A stretch of DNA of 64,000 bases. Source: Chaetorhynchus papuensis (lineage: Eukaryota > Chordata > Aves > Passeriformes > Rhipiduridae). Under the pieces are notes generated by a model. That model did not search any database. It saw only the letters and a program-made list of their open reading frames with translations, and was not told where the DNA came from. Location of the stretch: positions 310,001 through 374,000 of the forward strand of contig VWYX01000708.1 in the NCBI GenBank assembly GCA_013396525.1, written 5' to 3'. Shown piece by piece: positions 12,001 through 24,700 of the stretch. Made by a program: the position numbers and the translations under genes. Numbering within the stretch: position 1 is the first letter of the stretch; every line of letters starts with the position of its first letter.

Positions 12001-15000
12001 AGACCCTTCATGTCTCAGGAGATGCCATTTCAGGTGGATCCTGTCAGGTGGGATAGTTAAAAATGGAGCCCCTTCCTTGCCACTTCCGCACTCCCCAGCT
12101 GTGAGAGCGTACTGGATAAGCAGCAAAAGTGAGGCAGGAATAGGTTTGGGCATATATGTCTGCTAACTGGCTCTAATAGCAGTGTGGTTTAATGACTTTT
12201 GATAGGATCTTGCAGATTACATGAGCTGTTGAATCCTGGCATGAGTTTTCTTAGGTAAGCACTGAAATTCTTGGCAAGAAATTAAGAAGATTCACAGTCA
12301 AAAATGGGATAGAAGCCACTGAGTTTGTGAATTACCCTTGTAGGAAAATGTAGTCCTGTCCATTGTACTGAGCCAATGTGCTAAGGACAAAATTAGAATG
12401 AAAATTATTTCTATACTTACGGTTTGTCCAAAATAATATTAATGACAGAACACTTACCAGGCTTGCATTGTGTGTAAAGACATGGAAAATTTTAGTTGTT
12501 CTAAGCATATAGCTTTGGAGCAAAGAAAGAAAACTATTTTCCACAGCTATAAATGAGTCTTCACCTTTATGGTACACTATTCAACCTGCTCTGGCAATTC
12601 CCCCCATGAAAACCCTTGTATTGACCTAACAGCTTCAATCCCCAGCTAAGGCTTTCCTCATTGCAATAAGAAGCAAACACAGGTCATCACAGCAAATATC
12701 TAACACTCAGGAAATTACAGAGCTTTAGTAAAAAGAGAATAAATCCCACCTTTTAAATCAAGAAGCTTTTGTGACCATTCATTTTTTCCATATGTGGTGA
12801 TACTGTACACTGAGCCAAAAACATCTTTAGACCCCAGTCTTAAAGCTGGAGAGGTAGCTGTAACACATCAAACACAGCTCCGTGTTACTACTGGATTAAA
12901 AGCCTCACCAAGCTGCCAAAAATAAAAATAAAATGAACCCCCATGCTAAAATGTATTTCTGTATTCCAAACGGTAGTGAGAGATGAAAAATAGCTGGAAA
13001 AGGCAGCAATTCATTCAATCAATAGATAAACTACACAAATTCCAGAAGAAGCCTGGAGAATGCCATTATTGAAAAATAAAGCACAGCCACTGAGGCAGCT
13101 CCTGCAGTCAATCACACCACACGTTTAAGGCAATTCTGCTCCTCCTGGGTCCAGGGAAAGTTGACTAGAAATAAAAAAAATATGTGGAAGACATACAAAA
13201 CAGCAGCCTCTGCAAACCAGATTTTAGGGCTTGACAGGGGGTTAATCCAGATCAGTGCTTATGGAACAGGTTTTTATGCCTGGGCTCCTCTGCTGCAGCT
13301 TTACAAGCAGTAAATTCAGAAATACAAAATAAATGTGGAGACTGTGTAGCCCAGAGCTCCCTATCTGACCCATGGCCAGCAGAGCTGCCTGCACCATGGG
13401 ATTTACCAGGTCTGGATTCAGCTGGCAGAGGAGGCTGAATATATACGGGAGGTGGGAGCAGGGAAAGCTCCCCCAGGGACCCTGGGAACCCCCAGGGCTG
13501 GCTGCCAGGGTGCTGGGCACACGTGTACTGGCAGCTAAATCACACCCAGCTCCCAGATGGATAATGGGATTATTAAATCTTCTCAAACAGTATGTAGTCC
13601 TGGACAGATTTAAAAGAAATATTTGTTTCTCTCTCTGAGCTCTGCTTAGAAAGGAGTCTTCCAAACTTACCTAGTTTGGCAAAGGTTTTTTTCCCTAGGA
13701 GAATGATCATGGTCCCTCCTTAATGTTTGCCTCAAGAAAATTATGTGTAAACTGGAAACCATCAAAAATCCTAGCACTTCCAACCTCACAAAGCAAATCA
13801 ATGCAATAATAAGAAATGGTAATCTCAAACTGATAAAAACACTGATAAGCCAAATATTAAAGAAGTGGCTGTTTAAAGTCCAGCATTGAAAGAGGAGAAA
13901 CATGCCCACAGAATTTAAAATGTGCGACAAATTATCTACTGTCAATCACTGCAGTACAATCCAGATAAATCAATGATGTATTTAATGGGACAGTGGCATG
14001 AAAGCAATATTGGAATTCAACTAAAAAAACCCCGCAAAATGACAGTAGAGGATTACATTTTCATTGATACTGCATTCATCAGTGATTGGGATAGCTACCT
14101 GCACCCCAGAAGGCCCCTGAGCTATTTATATACCAGAAAGCTGAAAGAAGTGAACCCTTAGAAACACATAATTTGAAACCCTTATTCCTACAGAAAGGTC
14201 TTTGTTAAGGACAAGCTACAAGATTATCCAGAATGGGGATGTAAAGCTGCACATACACCTCAAGACAATTTTAAAACGTTTGGTCAAGTGCAAGTAACAA
14301 ATTATCTAAGGACAACAAGATAAACAGGGTGTTCTGAAGACAGTGCTATTGCATCAGTTAGGAATTCAGCCCAATTTTATTATTTGGAAACATGGCAAAC
14401 AATTTATTATTGTAACCATTTGCTTAGGGGCTCAATTAATAAATATTTATGCAGCTGTTTCTGCTGTATGTGGTTTATCAGTAGTAGAATGTCAGTGGGT
14501 ATGAATGATGTAATTTAAAACCAATATATATTTAATGGTCTGCTCAAGGATAAATTAACCTGTATAATGCAATATATGTTATTAATGTGATTCTGTGATT
14601 TTTTACTGGGAGGCATCCAGATACATACATTTATTGGAAATGCAAGAATTTGATGGTTTAACTGCCTCGGATTAAAAAGCAGAATTAATATGAAAAGGTT
14701 TTGAAGAACACATTAGTACTTTGTGATCTATTAGGTGCAAAATTTGAGGTGGAAGAAGTATAATTTCAAAAACAATATGCCATTAGCATCTTTATTTGCA
14801 TTGCTTGGAAGTAACATGGTGTTATTTCATATTGAAGAGTGTGCTGGGAGACCTCAACCTGCATCTCTCTTGCCAGGTGCAGCTTCCATCTCCAGAAGAG
14901 GTTCACTTTGAGAATGCCCCCCACGTTATAGCCCCCACAATTTTCTGGGATCTCTCTGAGGAGGTGACTCTCTAGCAGACAGAAGGACATTGCCTTTGCC

Positions 15001-16625
15001 ATTCCCATTGCCTAAGATGCTGGAAAGGACTCCGGAAAGACCCGGAAAGGAACTGCACTCTGTTTCAAGCAATCTGGTTTGCTTGCCATCCTTACTACCT
15101 GAACCAACCAAAGGAAGCTGTGAAGGGAAGAAATTAAGCTCTCCTCCTGATTTAAATCTTGCACATCTTCTCCAAATGCTGCTTCTGCCCACCAACCTAT
15201 ATTCCCCTGCTGAACGCTGGAATCTCACCTTAATGAGACAGCATGATTTTCTACCTGGTTCATCGTCTCACCATAACACAAAGGTGCTTGTCTGCAGACT
15301 GGATCCACGTGAGATGACACAGTTCACACCAGCAGTAAATGTAGGAGCTGTTGCATGCACATGGCTTAGTCACTCTGTCAGTATTTCAGCAGAATGTGTG
15401 TTTCTCCACAGTGCGGAAATGCCAAAGTCAAAGGTTCCACCATTGCCACTAGTCCTGGGGCTGCACCTTTTTTCCCAGCATGGAGAGAATAATTTATGCA
15501 TCTTATATTGCTTGTAGGACTGAAACCAGAAGCAGGTGCCCACATACAGACACTTCCTCACTGCTTTTCATTCTCTGAATTAGTTATTTTTTGTTTTTCT
15601 TATTTTTTATAAGGCAAGTTCTCTGATATCTATTACGCTTTTGCTTCAAGAGTGTCATCACCAGACCCCTCATAGCTGTTATTTATTAAGAACACAGAAA
15701 ACACTGGTTGCATTTAGAGCTCTAATGGCCACCAGCCAGCCTTGCAGCTTTGCTCCAGGGCTGGGCACAGCTGCACAACTTCTGCAAACCAGGGCTACAT
15801 TTGAAAGCTTGAAAACTCCTTTGCGCTGTTTGTATTTGTTTCAGCATATTTATTGTTTCTAACTTGGCAACCAAGCATGTAAATGTGTAGAAGTATCGAC
15901 TTCATTGGCAGTCAGTCTGTGTTAAACAAGGCACCATGATGATACCAGCCTTGCTGCAATGCAGCAGCCAAACCAAACTTCTGTCACAGCATAGAGAGCT
16001 TCCTACCTGTTCTTTCCTTGAGAAACACTGAAAAGTGCTATAAAAGTGTACAGTGTGTATCCATACTGATGCTTTAGAAACTGTAATATGAGCAGAAAAA
16101 CTACCAGTATAGGGGATGGGAAAGGGGAACAGGGTTTCCTCGGGACAGGTTTGACAGCAGCTACAGCAGCAAGGGAAGCTGCATCAGCAGTACCCTGTGC
16201 TGTAGCAAACCTCCACAGAACCTTGCTCTCATCTAGCCAGCACTAAGGGTGCTTAGAGAAGGAAATGGGAACTGATATGAAAATCTTTTCCACTTTTTCA
16301 GACAGGGAACTGCCAACTGTAGTATTTTTTGAACTGTTATAGGCCGTACAGTATACACATGAATGCATGCAATTATGGAAGTATGGGTATAGTGTTTCAG
16401 TGGCTTCTATCACTTTGGGAGCAAGGCATGTTTGTTTATCACACTGCTCACTTCAGGCATGTAACCCAAATATGATCCAAATGATTGAAATTAGGAGCTT
16501 GACTTTATTATAGATGTTCCTAATGAGCTGAAATTAGAGGACTGGAATGTACTTCCTGAGTGTGGGTGCTATTGGCAGCACCAAGAGCTTACATTGCAGA
16601 AGGCCAAGTACAAGTGAATTTGGAT
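6047..16625. other. Intergenic, no gene recognised
   Basis: Largely AT-rich, with no recognisable exon and no CR1 copy found by eye. A 12-bp-stem hairpin is at 7335-7361. The block about 14380-14640 is rich in TAAT/ATTA words and could be a conserved non-coding element. Confidence 0.5.
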
Positions 16626-16893
16626 AGAATTCATAGATATCATAGAATAATAGAATGTCCTGAGTTGGAAGGGACCCCCCAGGGTCATTGAAGTCCATCT
16701 CCTGGTCCTGCAAAGGACAAACCCAAGAGTCACACCACGTGCCCAAGAGCATTGTCCAAACAATTCTTGAACTCCATCAGGCTTGGTGTTGTGACCACTT
16801 CCTTGGGGAGCCTGTTTCAGTGCCCAACCACCCTCTAGGTGAAGAACCTTTACCTAATATCTGACCTAAGCCTCTCCTGACACAACTTCATGC
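16626..16893 (-). mobile_element. CR1 LINE 3' fragment
   Basis: Begins with the reverse complement of the CR1 3' end (ATCATAGAATAATAGAAT), then GTTGGAAGGGACC, followed by the usual CR1 tail text. It is a 5'-truncated, non-autonomous remnant on the minus strand, about 270 bases. Subfamily not assigned. Confidence 0.88.
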
Positions 16894-19800
16894 TGTTAAT
16901 CATGAGAGATCCTAAATACACCTGATACCTCAACACAGCTGGACAGACGATTTCCTGCCTCAGCAGCCTCCATGCCAGAGCACCCACTAGGTCTTCCCCA
17001 GCACTGGGATACTGGTGGCTGTCACCATTGCTTCTCAGCCACCGATGGCTTTTCCATTCAGCAATACCTGAGATTAGGTAAAAGAGTAAGAAGGAAACTT
17101 TGCAAATGGTTGTCAGCTGTTCCCAAAGGGTCCTACAGTGAAAATCCTCAGAGTTAAGATATTGCCTCCTTCAGGTGCTTCACTCTGTGTGTTTGGGGTT
17201 GAAAGGCTACTGATAAGACTGTCTAGGAGACAAAAGGAGTGAACACTCCTGAGGAGGGCAGGGAAGGTGAATGGAAAAGAGGACCCAGTTTGTCATATAC
17301 ATTTTGTAAACAACAGTTTCCTGCCCAGTCGCTGTGAACTGACAACAGTGACCACATCTCCAATGAACCTCATGCTCTCCTGATGATAAGTATCCCAGAC
17401 AGAAAGAACGTGACATACCTTGAGGTTCAGTGACAATCAAATTGTGATTCATAAATAGACAGTTTCAAAAAGAAGTAGCAAACATGATTTTTTCTACATC
17501 TCTCTGCCTCAGAAAAAGACTTAGAAACATGTTCTCTTTTCTGGTTCTAGTGGGAATGTTCTTCACGATACTGTTCTGATGTAGGCCCAGAGAATGTTCA
17601 ATTTGTGTGCAAACCCATCATCAAGCCCTGCTTCTTAATACAAGATATTCCCAGAACGTGATGTTTGAGTGGAGAGCTGTGACAATTGCAGCTACATATT
17701 AAATATTGAGAGATATAAATAGCTAATTTTGCTTCTCCTCAATCTCCTCATGTGTTACTTTACCTTCCTTAATGATAAAGTCTTTGGAGCCAGGAGTACA
17801 TGGCAGCACTTGTGTGGAAAGTGCCTGGCAAACCCAGGGACAAGCAGTGTCGTGGGTCTGCCAGCCCAGCACAGCCCAGCAGCATCTCCCCAGACCCTGG
17901 GGAGTGCCCTGCAGCAGCTGGTCAGCACCGTGTGGGACGCCCAGACCACTGACATCAGGGAGTGCTGTAAAGACCCAGGTCATATTTTCCACCTTGGTTT
18001 TTTTTCCATAGCCAGAATATGTATAAATTTTAGCTGTTCTTTCTCTTGATGGTTACACCCTATCCCAGGAGTGATGGAGATGTAAGGATGGAGAGTTCAG
18101 ACATGAGGGCAGGTCTCTGATCTGTTTGCCAGGTCGGAAGCTCTCTGCTACCCAACAGAGTGCACTTTTTCCTTCACAAGGATAATTCTGGGCTAGACTG
18201 TTTTGTTTCCCTGTGTGCTACAGAGCTACTCTGCCATGTGTGTTCTCCTGTGTGGGTGGAGATAATCTCTGTGCCTTTGCCAGCACATTCTTAACTCTTT
18301 TGAAGCTAAGGGTCACATATGAGTACTTTCTGTCATTGTCAGCCCATGCTTCAAAGTTATTTCAGACTTGCTTTGTGAATGCATTATTTTAACATACTTT
18401 ACTATACAATTTTGTTGAAAGGACCTTCCTGCAAGTTTAGAAATAACAAAGCAAACTAGTAAACCATGTGTTGTTTTTTTCTCATGAGTTTGAGAATGAA
18501 TAAGGGTGGAAAGTGGGCAGATTTTCACTTCAGATGTTATTTCTGCACCAATTTAATGTATTCACCTTGCATATGCAGATCTTCTGTTTGCCAGGCAAAA
18601 GGTTGCACTAAGGTGCAGTAGAGAATAAAATACAGACAATTTCTCACTACCTTGGCAAAGTTTGAGCTATCTCAAAGACTGTCAGCCTGAAATTTCAAAG
18701 CTCATGTGCCAGGCCCTAAGTATCAGGCAACTATCTCAAATTTCTTTGGAGAAGATGATGTGGATTTTGATCTTTCCCTTGGTGTTTCCAAGACCTTCTA
18801 GTCCTTGGGTGTAGATAGGGGACAACTGTGATAGCCCCACATTTGGAATGTAGTTGCTGATACAGAAGGTCTCATCCTACGTCTGTTTCCCTCTTCCATT
18901 CCCCTTCCATCTCCTTACACCAGCCCTGCTCCGCACACCCATCCAGCCCCAGGCATGCTCCTCAGCCTGCTCAGGGAGACCACAAAACTCCAGAGAGGGG
19001 GGAAAAGAACACAGGCTCCCTTATTGCACCCTCCCAGCTCTGTGTCTGCACAGAAAGACAAGAAGGAAGGCTGACAAAGGCAACCCAAAACAGATGGGCT
19101 CTTCCTACTGAGTTCCTACACCTGGGAGGTGAAACAAGCTATGGCTCAGCAGGACTGTCAGCAAGTACAGCCTCCAGTATCCAGGCCAGCAGCATCACAC
19201 AGGATAAGCCATTGCCTAGTAATGTATGTTTTCACAGGAAAGTGAAAAAGATTGAAATGTGTTTGAGCTAGGGAAAAATATTTTGACAACTTGACATGTT
19301 TACAACTTTTAGCCAGACAACTATTTCATTGTGGATTTAAAAAAAATATTTCACACAAAAGATTTTCTTACCTTTTTTCTCACTATTTCCATTGTCCAGC
19401 AGAAGATAATTTATTAAAAGGGGAAAAACATTTCCCTGCCACAGTCCCCCAATTTATTTTTTCAAACCTTTACGTATCTGCTTCTGCCTTCTCTCTCCTT
19501 TCCCCATTTTCCTGCTTCTCGAGACAGAATGCTGATCAGATGGGGTTTCCCTTCCAGACTGAGCCTTGTAGGACTTCTCCCATTTCAGAGATCAGCTCTA
19601 GTCCCAGCTAAATGCTATGAGCTACACGGAAAAAAACCCAACCAGCTAACAAATGTTGGCGAGACCACAAAATACAGATTGTGTCTGTAGGAGGAATACA
19701 TTCTCATGCTGGGGAAATACTGAATTTTCACAACATTGAAGCAGATAATCTGGAGGAGGATGGAATTTTTTTCCCCAGCACTCCCTTATACAAATAAACA

Positions 19801-21531
19801 CCGCTGAGAAAACAAACTTGTTTAGGTGAGAGAGGGTTGAATTAAACAGCGGTATCCATTTGTGGTCACCTAAAGCTGCTTCTATGCAGATTGCTTATCT
19901 GTGTTTACTGCTCTAAATTGCCTAAATGGTGTGAGCAATTCTGGGGATGGGTGGATGTTGTTTATGCAGTTGTTTAGGTTTGTTTGCCCTTGTCTTATGG
20001 ACAGGGATAGATGAAAATAAGATTCCTGGGCTGACTTTGAGATCTCCTTTTTCTTCCTTTCTGATGATTGTGAAGGATACTTAGAGTACATTAGAATTTT
20101 AAAATCAGTAAATTATCCCTTCCCTATCTTGTGTATACTCCTGAATTAGTGCGTAGTGCCTTACGTGTGTGGCTAAAAAGTAGAAATGGAATAAAGACGG
20201 TGAAGGCACCAGTAATTTGGGCACGTGGCCTTTTTACCACACATTATATTCATACAAGAAAGCAATCATCTATTAAGCTACCATCGACAAAAAAAACCCC
20301 TGCGTAAAATCAAGACCCAAATCCCTACTCCATGAGGCCACGTGATTTCACACGCTACCTTCAGACTGTGAGCAGACCACTAAGCAAAGGTGACTTTATT
20401 ACACAGGAATGTACTGGATTTTCCTCTGGGCGAGGGTGGGATTCCCAGAGCACTCCATATGTTGGGGATTTGCATCCCACCTTCCTGTTTTCAAAGCATC
20501 TTCTGAGTAGAGCTCATTTAAAGAGATGCTCGAGGTTGGCAGCAGGGATGGGGAAAGAGAATTACTATTTTTTCAAAGCTTTATAGCCTTATAAAATGTT
20601 TTCTGTGTGCGGATTGAACCACGAAGGGGAGACTGTAAGGAAATTATTACTTAAAAGTCCTTCATCTGCCAGGAACAGAAAAGCAGGTATAAAAAATAAA
20701 TAAATAAATAAACAAACAAATAACAAAGCCATGGCAGGGAGCGAAATCCCTGATGCAATAGTAAGCTATCGCTCCAGAATAACGTGCTCCAGGATTATGC
20801 CTTGATCTGACGAAGACAACTCGTGGTGTGCAGATCTCCAGATCCATCTGCAAGTGGTGACAGTGATACTTCTGTTTCCCAAGGGGGGGCGAGGGCGAAA
20901 TCCAATCTTCTGTGATAATTGCTGCAGTATGCATTCGTACACCCAGCCCAGGCCAGGCCAGTGTCCAAGAGGACATGATCAAAAATCCACTGAAATGGGT
21001 GAGGAAATTTCCAGTCTTTTAACAAGTCTTGGGTGGGATCTTGAAGCTTATATTTTACAGAAGAGCCAAACAGCTTTACGATTAAAAACAGAAAAACAAC
21101 CAGTGCAGGAACACAATCAGTACTTTTAATGGCATTAAAAGGCCACCAGATGGACAACTTTCAATCATAATTAAATTACTGTCCTCAAGTAGAAACTACA
21201 CTGTTTAAAAACTATTAAGTTTTAAGATGAAACATAAAAAGCTGGAAATAATATGACTCATCCCTAGCTCTCTTCTTCTAATCCTCATTGCACAAAAGCT
21301 CTTAAAATTTGGCTTCAGCACTTTTCTCCTAATTATAATGCATGATCCCTTTGTCACTGTGAAATGCACCCTCTTAAGCTAAAAATTTGCTAGAACTGTA
21401 CTGATAAAACAGGGCTGAACACCATTTGCTGTACTCTAACAGGTCCTCACAGAGTCTCAGGTGCATCCTGACTTTCTGCACTTTTGATGTCCCCATCATA
21501 TAATTAATAACTAAAACAAAGATGTGCAGAA
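16894..21531. other. Intergenic, no gene recognised
   Basis: No convincing exon. Contains a short (TAAA)n tract at 20690-20723 and a CTCF-like word CCACCAGATGGA at 21143-21154, which is weak evidence alone. Confidence 0.5.
20690..20723. repeat. (TAAA)n/(CAAA)n short tandem repeat
   Basis: About eight A-rich tetramer units, TAAA passing into CAAA. Confidence 0.85.
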
Positions 21532-21780
21532 ATAGGTTTAAATTAGAAATTAGGAAGAAATTCTTTCCTGTGAGGGTGTTGAGACACTGGAACAGGTTGC
21601 CCAGAGAAGCTGTGAATGCCCCATCCCTAGAAGTGTTCAAGGCCAGGTTGGATGGGGCTGTGAGCAACCTGACCTAGAGAAAGGTGTCCCTACCCATGGC
21701 AGGGGGTGTTGGAACTGGATGACCTTTAAGGTGTTTTCTAACCCAAACCATTCTCTGCTTCTATAATGATTTTATGATTC
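21532..21780 (+). mobile_element. CR1 LINE 3' fragment
   Basis: Starts TTAGGAAGAAATTCTTTCC, carries the CR1 tail words GGAACAGGTTGCCCAGAG and CCATGGCAGGGGGTGTTGGA, and ends with an ATTCT/ATGATT-type terminus. About 250 bases, plus strand, 5'-truncated. Confidence 0.92.
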
Positions 21781-24700
21781 ATCATTGCAGCTTTCCTCTG
21801 TGACCTTTCTGTGTATCTACAGAAATAAGTTATTTTACATATATTATGTAGCGGTGAGACAAAAAAAGAACTGTCCCAGCTCTGTCCCTTTGTCATTAAG
21901 GTCTATTTAGTAACACCACCACCACAAACACCCCAATGCACAGGTGAGCTCAAAGCAGCACTGAGCCTTGCTGAGGCACAATATGTTCTAGGTCCCATAG
22001 CATGCTGTAACTTAGAGGCTTAATCAAGTTTTGAATAGGGATGGTGACCTTTTCTTTCTTCAGAAAGAAAGGGACAGCAAAACAGATGGTGAGAAATAGA
22101 GGACAAAAGCCATTGGGGAAATTGGATTGTAAATCAAAGCAGAGCTATGCCTCAACTTTACTATATTTTCATTTTTATTAATAGCACCCACTACTATGTT
22201 TTATAGCCTACCCTTTAAAAAATAGTTCATGAATTGCAGGGGGTCCTATAAATTTAATTACAATTTTTTAAAATATTGTAGTTAGAACAGAAAATTTATC
22301 TTTCTAAACTCTGCTCTTAAACTCCACGATCCTGCATATGTATTTACAATAAAAACTATCATAAAAGCTGTGTATTGTGGGTGGGGAATAGAAATTGAGA
22401 AAAAATATTCTATTCCTTATTTTAAGGGTATATTAAATGCTATTCTTGGTTTAATTTTTTTCACAGAAAATTCACCTTGCCAGGACCATGTCTAGTTTAG
22501 AACAGCATTTATCAAACTTCCTTCGTAACCTCGAGCACGCATGTTAGTTTTGAAGAGTACAGCACCTTGGCTGGGGTGATCCTACTGGTTCTTCTGGATT
22601 CTCCTGAGTGCTGCTATGTTCCCGTCTTGACAGAGACAACTTGAAAAGTGCAGACTTGAGACCAAAGCTTGGGAACATTCTGAAAATAGGGGATTGCATT
22701 CTACTTATTTCTACTTCTTTTAGGTTTGGCTCTCCTTCGCCTCTACTTATTATAATGTGGAATCATCTATCATGGGCTTTTTGGAACAAACACTGAAAAC
22801 CTGCTCCCAGTGCTCTATGCATCCATGTACCACGGCCTCTTGGAAGCATGATGGAATGAAGTACGACAGGAAAAGGTCCAGAGTTTTTTTGAGATTTCCA
22901 TATTTTTGAAACCAGAAGTTGTTGACTCCTTGCCAGAGCCTTGTGGTGTCTCTTTATGAATTTTCTCCTACTACCACATGTCATCTTATATGTGGTTACA
23001 TTTAAATTACTGGGGAAAAAATCCAGTCTGAAGCAACCATTAATGATACCTATAGATACCTCCTGTTTACAAAAAAACCATTTGAACAAAGGGGAAAACT
23101 GAACTCTATTAAGCATAAAGGATATACTGGGTTTGTCTGTTAAGATTTGTTCTAAAAAGGAATGACTTCTCAGGCTGCTTTCATATTCTACTTGCTTTGT
23201 ACCACCCTTTGGGATATTAGTGACTGTTTGGCTAACACAGATTTTGAAAGTGGTATCTATTCTGAAATTTAACTTAACTCTGAGCTCTGCTAGTGTGTAA
23301 CTAATTCTAAAAGCTTCTGGAACTTAACATTCACTCAGCAGAAGGTGGGTAAAAGCACACAGGACTGCAGTGGACTCAGTTGTATCATGATTCAATAACC
23401 AGACTGATTATCAGTGGAGTACCAACCATTTACCTCAGCACTGGCTACTCTAGCACCTGGAGAATGACTTGAGCATCACAGTCCTCTTTTTCTTTCTTTT
23501 TTTTTTTTTTTTTTTGGTGGGTTTTTTGTTTGTTTGTTTGGTTTGGTTTTGGGTTTTTTGTTTTGTTTTGTTTTGAGTTTCTTCAGATATTTAAGGTCTA
23601 CTACTTAGAGAGACTTTTTAAAATTTGGCCTTATATAAAATAAATTTGTAAGGTATCATCTAATGTGCTGAGGATAAAGTCACTGCTGCATAAAAGTCTT
23701 GGAAAAGACCAAGAAGATTTGAAAAAAAGCAAATACCTTTTTCTTTGGCAAGATCGAGTGCTGGTATCCACATATTGGTACTGACAAGCAGCTCAGAGTC
23801 CATCATGAGAAATGATGGGAGAGAAATGGTAAATGAAATATTTCATAGTCCCTGCTGCAATCTCAGAGACTGAGAAGCAAAGACTACTCTTCTGTGAAGA
23901 AAAAAGTCTCACATGAGTGATCCCATTTTTGCTGTTCCTCTGGTTACGGAGTATTTGAGCTCTGGCAATCCTAATTCTCTATGTTAATAAATGACTGCAA
24001 AAGAAAATAAGCCTGTGACAGAAATCTACACATAATGATTCCAAAACTTATCAGCATTTTTGAGGACTTAATTAATTATATGGTGAAAAATGCCCTGTGA
24101 GCAACACCCCACACACACCTATGTGTAGGTCATAATGAGTATGTTACTTTGCTTCCCTGATTCTGCTGCTTTCTGCATTTCTCTGACAGTTTTGCATTCC
24201 TGCCTGCCACTGCCCACAAATACATTTCTTTGCTACCCAGTCTTAGTCAGCAGAGGAGCTGTGTGATGGGCTGTGCAGTGAATATGCACAGACGTGTGCA
24301 TGGTGCATGTTTCCCAGACTGACAATCTTCAGGATCACACTGGATCTGAATTTCTAGCAGTGAGTAGCTGCTCCCAACAGTATTATTTGGAACCCCTTTG
24401 TGAATCCCAGCTCCACAAGGTGGCTCTCGATTCCTTTAAAAATACCTCTGCTTTTGTGGATTGAAGATATCCGAGAATGATCTTGAGAACAATCATCATG
24501 GCTCTACGGATGCACAATGCTACAGTGGAACCCAAGACCCTTTAGTATGTGGCATATTTTTCCTTCAGTAAAGCTGAAAAATAGACAAAGTCTGACACTA
24601 TTTGAGTATTACAGTTTGAAAGAAGGTTTCATGTCAACTGCTCAATAAAATCTGAAAAACAAGAAAATAAAGTCATTATACATGCCTATGTGAAATGGGA

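Noticed and set aside
21143..21154. CTCF site in intergenic DNA
   Set aside because: Single partial consensus match, expected by chance at this window size, with no other support.
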